Assembly (NCBI GenBank): GCA_964558235.1
Contig: CAZLCK010000042.1
Location: 1 to 13,557 of the forward strand
Direction: 5' to 3'
Origin: CAZLCK01 sp964558235
GTDB taxonomy: Bacteria; Actinomycetota; Coriobacteriia; Coriobacteriales; CADBOM01
Length of the DNA: 13,557 bases
Part shown: in pieces, positions 1 to 6,336 of the stretch
Layout of the letters: every line of letters starts with the position of its first letter
Position numbering within the stretch: the first letter of the stretch is position 1
Translations under genes and position numbers: made by a program
Notes under the pieces: model-generated
What the model was told of the DNA's origin: nothing
What the model saw: only the letters and a program-made list of their open reading frames with translations
The model's database searches: none

Positions 1-105
1 GCGGCGCGATTCCTGGGAAGGCTCGTCGAGCGAGGTCTGGTTGAGACGAGTGGCGCAAACAAGAACAGGCGTTACCGGCTCTCCGCTGACAATGCGAGTG
101 CCTAA
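1..105 (+). CDS. C-terminal end of an unidentified protein with a winged-helix-like tail (5' partial)
   Basis: Frame 1 is open from the first base to a TAA at 103-105, giving 34 residues with G/C-rich third positions. The segment reads like the end of a winged-helix domain: a helix with LGRLVERGLVE, then a short wing (NKNRRYRL) and a polar tail. Such tails close Fic-family proteins and divergent AAA_4/ATP-binding regulators, but the piece is too short to choose between them. It is the only clearly plus-strand coding piece, is convergent with the polysaccharide operon, and is much richer in G+C than that operon, so it probably belongs to the chromosomal flank rather than the locus. The start lies outside the window. 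No terminator with a U-run was found after it. Confidence 0.55.
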   Translation, partial: AARFLGRLVERGLVETSGANKNRRYRLSADNASA

Positions 106-414
106 GCTCTAACCGCGCGACTAGCGAGCGCATTGGTTACGCCGGTGTATCTTTATTTACGCATGGCGCGCATATCGGTGCTAAACGTAGCCTGTGGCAA
201 CCAGCAAGGCACGATAAGTTTGCGAAGCGTTTAAGAGCCTTTGCAAACAGAGGTGACGGAATCATCGTCTCTCCATCATGCCTATAAGGCTGTCTTCTTG
301 TTCAATCGGGCTTTCATTGGTGTTGTCCATGCGAAGACGGCATCTTGGTTGTGCTAATAGGGTGCTTGTGTGATTGATCAACACCATTGCGGCACACGAA
401 CCGCTATCAGACAT
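106..414. other. Gene-less stretch, convergent intergenic region
   Basis: About 310 bases between the plus-strand protein tail and the minus-strand terminator. No open frame of convincing coding character is visible on either strand, and no tRNA-like or repeat-array structure was recognised. The only organised element I see is an inverted repeat at 218-248, listed separately. A shorter pair (GGTGTTG near 319 and CAACACC near 380) is too weak to call. Confidence 0.5.
218..248. repeat. Inverted repeat, hairpin of unknown function
   Basis: GTTTGCGAAG (218-227) pairs with CTTTGCAAAC (239-248) over 10 base pairs with one G-U pair in the plus-strand RNA, around an 11-base loop. No T-run follows on either strand, so it is not a canonical intrinsic terminator. 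It could still be a transcript-end processing structure for the plus-strand gene or a protein-binding palindrome. The pairing is seen directly; the role is unknown. Confidence 0.35.
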
Positions 415-436
415 AAAAAAGGGCCCAAAAGGCCCG
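415..436 (-). terminator. Rho-independent terminator, minus strand
   Basis: On the minus strand GGGCC (435-431), a TTTTG loop and GGCCC (425-421) form a perfect five-base-pair G/C stem followed at once by six T residues (420-415). On the plus strand the stem is followed by GGTAAAA, so the orientation is minus. It is the first good terminator downstream of the flippase stop at 705, about 270 bases away, and probably ends the polysaccharide transcript. Confidence 0.7.
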
Positions 437-503
437 GTAAAACAAGAAATTTAAAGAGAATGAATAGCTAGATGGCTGTGGACAAGTGGCTACGGAAGAA
501 AGA

Positions 504-689
504 ATGAAAGAAGCGGAACTCGACGAGAACCACACGTTAGAAAACCTATTCGTCGAGATCGAGACGATCGAGCGCTATACACACAAAGACACCACCCACG
601 CATATACGAGGCTACGAGCACGCAGTGGGCCATCTTCGGGCGGCTGGACTACGAGTTTCCCACCATGTCATAACTTAGCAGGAGTTTAG
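504..689 (+). CDS. Doubtful small open reading frame, unrecognised
   Basis: An ATG at 504 (or an in-frame GTG at 486) opens a frame of 61 to 67 residues ending at 689. A purine-rich GGAAG at 494-498 lies five bases before the ATG. The first half is acidic and helical in character (LENLFVEIETIERY) with third positions biased to G/C, as expected for coding DNA of a G+C-rich host. The second half (from about base 600) becomes Arg/Ser/Pro-rich and loses that bias, as if the frame had been broken. It could be a remnant of a host gene cut by insertion of the locus, or chance. I do not recognise a family. It is antisense to the likely 3' untranslated part of the operon. Confidence 0.25.
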   Translation: MKEAELDENHTLENLFVEIETIERYTHKDTTHAYTRLRARSGPSSGGWTTSFPPCHNLAGV

Positions 690-704
690 GACACTCACTG
701 CCCC

Positions 705-2144
705 CTACCTCTTTACTTTCCGCCATAAGCCCGAAAGCATATCTCTTTTCCAATAGAGAATTGCGCACATTGCGGCTATCAATAAAAGCCTTGCGAGGAA
801 ATATGGGTAAAGGAAAACAAGCAGCGATGCTATAACTGCAAATAAAGCACATAAACCCAAAATGATCTTTAAATCATAAACCTTCTCGCCGTTCATCTCG
901 GTTTTTTGCACCTTGCGCATGAAAGAATAATGCATCGCAATATAGATTCCATAGCTCACTAAAGTCGTATATCCTGCAGCAACAAAGCCCCAAAGAGGGA
1001 TGAATATAAGGTTAAGACCAATATTTACTAAAGCGCCCACAATTGATGCAAAGGCAATCCAGATTGTTTTTTCATAATAAAATTCAAAAGAGACAAACAG
1101 GTTGTACATGAGCATTACGAAAGTTCCGCCAGCCAAAGGCGGAATAGCCCATATGCCTTCTTGATATTGTTCAGGAGCAAATATGCTAATTATTTCAGGA
1201 GCTAATGCAATAAGAACAAGGTTAGCCACTCCAACAAGTGCAATAGCAACATAAGAAACACCTGCGATAGATTTTGAGTTGTTTTCTCTAATCTTTTGAT
1301 AGATCCATGGGCTCAAGGCATTTAATATTGCTTGGTTAACAAAACTCATAATGCCCGAAACTGAACTCGCCAGCCCATAGACCCCTGCTTGAGCAGTTCC
1401 TACCATGGAGTTGATCATCACTCGATCAGCTTGGTTAAGCGCTGACTGAGACAAATAATGAGGAACTAGTGGAATGTTGAACTTTAAAGCATGACCCCAA
1501 AAGGCTTTATTAAAAAAACTTTTACCCTTAGCCATATAATAGGCAAACATGAAGCCATAGGCGAGCAGCTCAGTTGCGGCGATGCATATGACACGCGCTT
1601 CAGCTTTGTGGGCCTCAACCGACAAAACCGCAAGGATTCCACTTGTTGGCGTGATAGCTGCCACGACAACGGTAACCACAACAAGTAGCCGGTAGTTATA
1701 TGCAACCCTCTGTCTCGTAGACCAAAATCCAAACATAGCCGTCGCCCAGATGCTTGCAAACACACATAACATGAGAAAAGCATTAAGACCTGTAAGTCCA
1801 TTCCAAAACTCACGAAATGGAAGATAGACAATGAGACCAACAATCACTAATAATGTTGTAAGCCCCTGTAAAGATGAAGTGTATTCGTCTTTGTTATGGT
1901 CATAGCGAATGAGCCCCTGCATAAAGGCTCCATAGGACAAGCGTAGGGTTAAGATAACCCCTAGAATTTCTAGCCATGAATTAAATAGCGTGTACACGCC
2001 ATAGTCTTCAGTGGACATAATACGCGTGAAAATTGGCGTAACAATAGTGCCGATGCTTTTCTGTAGAATGCCGCACACCAAAAACCACAAAGCTGCCTTG
2101 GCTGGCTTCGCAAGCAACCTGTACTTTACTAACGGACTATTCAT
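705..2144 (-). CDS. Oligosaccharide flippase, Wzx type (MOP superfamily)
   Basis: A 479-residue, highly hydrophobic protein with about 12 to 14 membrane segments spread over its full length, the size and layout of Wzx flippases. These move polyprenyl-linked repeat units from the inner to the outer face of the cytoplasmic membrane. The N-terminus carries the family pattern of an amphipathic start followed by TPIFTRIMSTEDYGVY (about residues 36-51), where the IFTR and YG positions are typical of polysaccharide flippases of Gram-positive bacteria. The C-terminus ends in a short basic tail. No clear Shine-Dalgarno sequence precedes the ATG, and the upstream 306 bases appear non-coding or decayed, so initiation or the exact start is less certain than elsewhere. 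A TATTAT/TATAAT-like sequence lies a few tens of bases upstream on the minus strand without a good -35 partner. It is the last gene of the cluster before the terminator at 415-436. Its partners are the polymerase-like genes at 4972-7651. Family assignment is confident; substrate is unknown. Confidence 0.9.
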   Translation of the reverse strand: MNSPLVKYRLLAKPAKAALWFLVCGILQKSIGTIVTPIFTRIMSTEDYGVYTLFNSWLEILGVILTLRLSYGAFMQGLIRYDHNKDEYTSSLQGLTTLLVIVGLIVYLPFREFWNGLTGLNAFLMLCVFASIWATAMFGFWSTRQRVAYNYRLLVVVTVVVAAITPTSGILAVLSVEAHKAEARVICIAATELLAYGFMFAYYMAKGKSFFNKAFWGHALKFNIPLVPHYLSQSALNQADRVMINSMVGTAQAGVYGLASSVSGIMSFVNQAILNALSPWIYQKIRENNSKSIAGVSYVAIALVGVANLVLIALAPEIISIFAPEQYQEGIWAIPPLAGGTFVMLMYNLFVSFEFYYEKTIWIAFASIVGALVNIGLNLIFIPLWGFVAAGYTTLVSYGIYIAMHYSFMRKVQKTEMNGEKVYDLKIILGLCALFAVIASLLVFLYPYFLARLLLIAAMCAILYWKRDMLSGLWRKVKR

Positions 2145-2450
2145 GATTTAATAAAGGTATTCTAGGCTTCATCTATAATATCTAAAAGCTGCTTGAGTGT
2201 TCGCAGATGCCGCTTCTGTGTGTATTACAAGATGCAAAGCCAAATGCAAGTCTCGCCACATTCTGACAGTGTTTTACTGGATGGTTTGACTTATCAAAAA
2301 GCGTCAGCGTACAAAGATGAGATAGCATCCCATTGAGACAATAGGGCAGATGGACGCTGTTTTTCCAACACGCTCGTCGTGCTCACAGGCCGTATCGTAT
2401 TTCCCATGTCATCTTGTAGAGCAGGTGAAAATCAGCTTTAATCAGTTTCT
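2145..2450 (-). other. 306-base spacer with possible decayed gene
   Basis: No intact gene is visible between the pyruvyl transferase and the flippase. On the minus strand there are several short open stretches in different frames. One of 23 codons is coupled to the pyruvyl transferase stop and is listed separately. A second of 37 codons runs from 2407 to 2294 and a third of 30 codons from 2261 to 2169. After the first stop (2383-2385) its own frame stays open for a further roughly 200 bases. Patches in changing frames suggest a gene broken by substitutions and indels, possibly a transferase of the locus, but none of the patches is recognisable and chance cannot be excluded. Confidence 0.3.
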
Positions 2451-2454
2451 TCAT
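2383..2454 (-). CDS. Short ORF coupled to the pyruvyl transferase, possibly a truncated gene start
   Basis: The stop of the pyruvyl transferase (TGA, 2453-2451) overlaps an ATG at 2454-2452 in an ATGA arrangement, the same coupling used elsewhere in this operon. The frame runs 23 codons to a TGA at 2385-2383. Its peptide starts basic and amphipathic (MKKLIKADFHLLYK) and ends WEIRYGL, which resembles the first residues of a cytoplasmic or membrane-associated transferase rather than a finished protein. I infer a gene start that has lost its remainder through a nonsense mutation or frameshift. It may equally be a chance frame. Confidence 0.25.
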   Translation of the reverse strand: MKKLIKADFHLLYKMTWEIRYGL

Positions 2455-3551
2455 GACTGTTGGAGGTCATACGAAGAAATAAAGGACGATATTGCATCAA
2501 AATTGTGGGCAGACAATTCCTCTGTCGCTTCACAGGCACCTATAATCATCTCATCTAAAACAGGCGCGGTAAGCATTCTCTTAACGCACCCTGGTCGCAC
2601 TTCATTAAGTGGAACACAGCAACGACTTAATCCCATTTGTTTATAGAAACGAGAGGTTTTAGAATGCCACGGCACTGAAATGACCGGTTTTCTCAACTTT
2701 GTTGCAACTATTCCTACATGGAGCTTATCTGTAATCACAAGGTCTGCCGTTGAGATCAAACTTACGAGCCGCTGTGGATTTTCATACGGAAAAACACGGT
2801 TTTTCGCCTGCCCAAGCGCCTCTGCAATGTCATATGCTCTTTTAAGAAACTTGTTGTTAGTATGATCAGTCACTATCGCAAACTCCATGGATGAATTGGG
2901 ATCGTTTGCCACAGAAATAACATCGTTTATCACAGCGCCTATACCAGACAATTCTCCTCTGTTTTTGGAAACCAAATGAATAATAACTCTGCGTGACTGA
3001 TTAGAAGACCACTGGGAAACAGCCCAATCGATTTGAGTAAGATACTTTTCGATACGACAGCCCATTACAAGATCGGGTAGAACCTTAATCGTACGATTAA
3101 CCCCCATCTCATGAGCGAACTCGGCAGATTCGTTATCCCGAAGAATAACCTTGTTCGCCTTCCCTAAAACTTCTTTTGCTATTTCTCTTGATCTCCGCCA
3201 AGAAAGAGGACCAACACCCAGACCAACGACCATATAGGGTTTTTTGCTCGCCGCTATTTGACTCAATACGCGACCGTGTGTAGTGATAAACCTGTAATTC
3301 CAACATTGCTTACGTTTATCAGGTTGTCCAAAATATCCCCCTCCCGTAAGAATAGCGATATCCATCTTTGGGACAATTTCGTTTGCTTTAACCCTTTTAA
3401 CATTGGTTAAATCATCATATGAAGCCGAAACGTTATATGAAAAAACCTCGCTTAATGGACTTGTCGCCTTTATAGCATCGCATGTCTGGTCATACAATAA
3501 AAAATCGCCAAAATTATCATTCATAAAAGATCCGTGTATATATATTTTCAT
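2451..3551 (-). CDS. Polysaccharide pyruvyl transferase family protein
   Basis: A 366-residue soluble protein of the CsaB/WcaK-type pyruvyl transferase family, which transfers a pyruvate ketal from phosphoenolpyruvate to a sugar in a surface glycan. Visible hallmarks are the N-terminal strand and NDNFGD at residues 11-16, GGGYF at 70-74, GLGVGP at 110-115, RDNES at 138-142 and the C-terminal DKLHVGI at 275-281, which corresponds to the family's conserved xxLHxxI/A active-site segment. The ATG is supported by AAGGA at 3562-3558, six bases upstream. Length is normal for the family. A 166-base leader separates it from the upstream glycosyltransferase, so it may have extra regulation or its own promoter, but no convincing promoter was seen. 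It would add negative charge to the polymer built by the neighbouring glycosyltransferases. Family is confident; the acceptor sugar is unknown. Confidence 0.88.
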   Translation of the reverse strand: MKIYIHGSFMNDNFGDFLLYDQTCDAIKATSPLSEVFSYNVSASYDDLTNVKRVKANEIVPKMDIAILTGGGYFGQPDKRKQCWNYRFITTHGRVLSQIAASKKPYMVVGLGVGPLSWRRSREIAKEVLGKANKVILRDNESAEFAHEMGVNRTIKVLPDLVMGCRIEKYLTQIDWAVSQWSSNQSRRVIIHLVSKNRGELSGIGAVINDVISVANDPNSSMEFAIVTDHTNNKFLKRAYDIAEALGQAKNRVFPYENPQRLVSLISTADLVITDKLHVGIVATKLRKPVISVPWHSKTSRFYKQMGLSRCCVPLNEVRPGCVKRMLTAPVLDEMIIGACEATEELSAHNFDAISSFISSYDLQQS

Positions 3552-3557
3552 CAGAAT

Positions 3558-3562
3558 TCCTT
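3558..3562 (-). promoter_or_regulatory. Ribosome binding site of the pyruvyl transferase gene
   Basis: Minus-strand AAGGA lies six bases before the ATG at 3551 and fixes that start. It is one of the few clear Shine-Dalgarno sequences in the left half of the operon. Confidence 0.6.
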
Positions 3563-3717
3563 GCCTGTTTTAATAGGTGTCTACTGGAACAAAGGACATT
3601 GTGCGAAAAACACAATCAGGCGACAAACACATATCTTGATGGCACAACACACAAAGAGCATGTTTAATTCTTAACGTATATCGCTATCACAGAAAATAGT
3701 GTTTTAATTGCTGATAC

Positions 3718-4917
3718 CTAGAAAAAATCCATTTGCTGGAGTGCATAATAAATCTGCTCAAATGAATCTAGCTGGGACTCTACAGCGTAATGACTGCAGG
3801 CACTTTCCATAACAGAATAAAACTGTCTCACAAAAGACCTATTTGACATGAGGGATATCTTTTCCGCTAAAGCTTCCGAGGAGCCCGCTTCACAGAGCAA
3901 GCCACCACCCGTTAAATTAATTATTTCTGGAATGCCACCACAATTAGTCGCGATAGCGGGACAGGCATATTGAAAACCCTCGATTAACACACGTCCAAAA
4001 GGCTCAGGCCAAACACTTGGTACAACCAAAACATCAGCAATCATATATTCTTCGGCCATCTTGTCAGAATCCACTTTTCCTAAAAATGTCACTCGTCTAT
4101 CACTGTTTGCCAAGTCAAGACAATCCTTTTCAAGCGGACCGGCTCCGCAGATTCGAAGCTCAAAGGCAAGATCGCCAAGAAAATTCAGCGACTCCTTTAG
4201 GACGTGAACACCTTTATGGTTATTTAAATTTCCAGCAAAGAGAAAAATAACAGGACCTGTTCTTTCTTTTTTTCTCTTAATGGCCTGTCTTAGTGTGTCT
4301 TGGTCATAAGAAATCGCATTTGGAACACAATAAGGAAACGAAGAAACAAAGAAGCCTTTATTTAGGAAGGCTTTCAAAGTGTATTCAGAAGGAGCGCTAA
4401 CCGCTGCAACATACCGATTTGATGCTTCTTTAACCTTCTCAGAATAAATACGGTTTAGTCTTTTAAACAGAGCGCTATCTCTATTAATCGCAGCCATTAG
4501 ATGATAATCACGCAACGTCTGCAGAATTGGTATATGGTTCAACGAAAGCGTTTTCCAGAAGCGCCATGACAATGCACAAGTATTGTTTACGTGCGCAATA
4601 TCAAATCGTCTGCCACTGAAAAGCTCATCGAATGCCTGTTGTCCTCCGTTGCAAAACAGCTCGAAAAACTTGTTCGAAACTTTTTGAATACCAGATTGCT
4701 TCCAAGCTAAAGACCCCAGGCGATAAAACGGCGAATAGCCTCTAGTAACTTCAACGCCCTCAATGGTTTCTCGTGAGTACTTATTACAACCATCGAAGGT
4801 TAAAACGCTAACGGAATGTCCGCGACTAGCAAGCCCCTCTGCAAGCAGTCTACAACTCTGCTCAGTTCCACCCACCATATTAGGATAATAGTAGTCATTG
4901 CAAATAAGGATATTCAT
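3718..4917 (-). CDS. Glycosyltransferase, GT4 family (GT-B fold)
   Basis: A 399-residue retaining glycosyltransferase of family GT4. The N-terminal Rossmann half begins with an acceptor-side pattern NDYYYPNMVGGTEQ (residues 7-20), where the GG loop is typical. The C-terminal half has the donor-binding region: FLFAGNLNNHKG (about 225-236), a strand with VLVVPSVWPEPFG (296-308) and the EX7E motif formed by E305 and E313. It is followed by a GGIPEII segment that contacts the nucleotide sugar. It should add one sugar to the polyprenyl-linked repeat unit at the cytoplasmic face of the membrane. It is separated by 54 bases from the polymerase gene upstream and 166 bases from the pyruvyl transferase gene downstream. 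The sugar specificity cannot be read from the sequence. A strong Shine-Dalgarno sequence is not visible before the ATG. Confidence 0.88.
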   Translation of the reverse strand: MNILICNDYYYPNMVGGTEQSCRLLAEGLASRGHSVSVLTFDGCNKYSRETIEGVEVTRGYSPFYRLGSLAWKQSGIQKVSNKFFELFCNGGQQAFDELFSGRRFDIAHVNNTCALSWRFWKTLSLNHIPILQTLRDYHLMAAINRDSALFKRLNRIYSEKVKEASNRYVAAVSAPSEYTLKAFLNKGFFVSSFPYCVPNAISYDQDTLRQAIKRKKERTGPVIFLFAGNLNNHKGVHVLKESLNFLGDLAFELRICGAGPLEKDCLDLANSDRRVTFLGKVDSDKMAEEYMIADVLVVPSVWPEPFGRVLIEGFQYACPAIATNCGGIPEIINLTGGGLLCEAGSSEALAEKISLMSNRSFVRQFYSVMESACSHYAVESQLDSFEQIYYALQQMDFF

Positions 4918-4971
4918 AAAACTACTACTCTTAAGTTACACCCGAGAGACCACCATACGAAACTTTAGTTG

Positions 4972-6336
4972 CTAATCCAGCTTTCCTGTAGAAACAAACT
5001 CTTCTTTTGAATATTTTCGCCGATGTAAGCCTGAAGCGTAGGGCAATGATAAAGCAGATAAAAACACGAGCAAGACAATATATACGTAAATGTTATATGC
5101 GCTCGAAGTACATGTAAAAGCGCTATACAAACGGCTGAAAATCGGTAACACCAGTATCATTATTCGTCCATTAGAGCGCAATAAATGTTCTCTCATAAGC
5201 AAATCAAGCTTGTGAAATACCCACGCTTGTAAAAACCCAAGGATAAATAATCCCGCTAAACCGAAATTTAAATACGCCTCCATAAATGGTCCACCACGCA
5301 AACCAAAGTGAGTTCCAGTCCACCCCGCTAAGGTTACAGTAGTAAAACGACCCCATGCCCAAGTGTCTCGAAACTCACTCAATGATGAGGGAATAAACGA
5401 AATGAGACCCGAAAGATACGTCAAACCGCCAACGAAATCACCATCGCGCACTAAATCAAAGCGCATCAATAAAAATGCCCCATCACGGATATCAGAAAAA
5501 GTGTTCCCATTCAGTAGGTCAGATAACAAAGAGGAAACATCTTCCCATTCTCCACCACTACGAACCTTCTGCAAAACCAATCCAATGCACAATATTCCAA
5601 AAATGATAAGGGCTGTTTTAAAACCGCCGGTACGTGCAATACGTTTAACTAAAACACGCCCTGAAGGGAGAATTACCATATAAACAAGAACCGGAAGCGC
5701 TACGGCAGTAAGAGCCGGACCCCTGTTTCCGCTTAAAAGTAAACAAACCAGCGAAACACAAAATAGCAGCCAACCTTTTTTGTCTCTAACTGCACGCAAT
5801 CCACAATACAGTCCTAGTGTTTTAATAACCTCAAGACTCGCTAAATAAAAGGGCGATATTGAAGTTTGGTAATAAAAATCTCGCTGGCCATTTAATAAAG
5901 GGAATGTCCCGCTGTTGTATGTCAAACAAATTGCCACATAGACCAACGTAGCGCAAATAAGAGTGAAGTTGACAACAACAGGGCTTATTTCTAAAGCTTG
6001 CCTTTCAAGGAAACTTAGACGGCGTGAACCGTTCTCGGCACTTTCGCGCTGAGTCAAAAACAGCAGAATCAGAAAAAATATTAATAGACCACCTAAGTTT
6101 ATTGCTAAAGCGCCCAGCGTATATGGGCGCATCGCTGCTGAATCGTAAATTCCTAAAGCGTTCCAGCTGATGTCCGAACAATAAAAATAAGGACCGAGCG
6201 CAGTGGAAAAAATCGTAGTAAATAGAGTTAAGTTGAACGGAGATATCACGTAACCAAAGTGTGAATAAAGATATCGCAGGTAAGCGATAAAGACCACCGC
6301 GACAAAAAACGCTAGAACAGCAACTATAAATAGCAC
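4972..6336 (-). CDS. Oligosaccharide repeat-unit polymerase (Wzy-like membrane protein)
   Basis: A 454-residue membrane protein with about ten hydrophobic segments. A large extracytoplasmic loop lies in the C-terminal half (roughly residues 258-345), the arrangement of Wzy-type repeat-unit polymerases. Family-like features include LLNGQRDFYY (147-156), LSGNRGPALTA (201-211) at a membrane edge, and a loop containing GTHFGLRGGPFMEAYLNFG (341-359), where a run of Gly, Arg and aromatic residues precedes a membrane helix. The protein would join flipped repeat units at the outer membrane face. The start is GTG at 6336-6334, supported by GGAG at 6345-6342 five bases upstream. The preceding gene reads into this one in another frame, which I attribute to a frameshift in that gene, not here. 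Members of this class share little sequence, so polymerase function is inferred from topology and position. Confidence 0.82.
   Translation of the reverse strand: MLFIVAVLAFFVAVVFIAYLRYLYSHFGYVISPFNLTLFTTIFSTALGPYFYCSDISWNALGIYDSAAMRPYTLGALAINLGGLLIFFLILLFLTQRESAENGSRRLSFLERQALEISPVVVNFTLICATLVYVAICLTYNSGTFPLLNGQRDFYYQTSISPFYLASLEVIKTLGLYCGLRAVRDKKGWLLFCVSLVCLLLSGNRGPALTAVALPVLVYMVILPSGRVLVKRIARTGGFKTALIIFGILCIGLVLQKVRSGGEWEDVSSLLSDLLNGNTFSDIRDGAFLLMRFDLVRDGDFVGGLTYLSGLISFIPSSLSEFRDTWAWGRFTTVTLAGWTGTHFGLRGGPFMEAYLNFGLAGLFILGFLQAWVFHKLDLLMREHLLRSNGRIMILVLPIFSRLYSAFTCTSSAYNIYVYIVLLVFLSALSLPYASGLHRRKYSKEEFVSTGKLD

Noticed and set aside
504..600. Exodeoxyribonuclease VII small subunit, suggested by the acidic LENLFVEIETI stretch.
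   Set aside because: The following residues do not match the family pattern (no LE-x-G-x-x-x-LE-x-S segment), so the likeness is too short to use.
2350..2646. Plus-strand open frame of 98 codons across the end of the pyruvyl transferase gene.
   Set aside because: Two thirds overlap the confident minus-strand gene and the remainder shows no coding pattern; no partner or ribosome binding site.
5363..5683. Plus-strand open frame of 106 codons inside the polymerase gene.
   Set aside because: It is antisense to a well-supported membrane protein, is rich in Lys, Arg, Ser and Pro as expected for the complement of hydrophobic codons, and has no recognisable motif.
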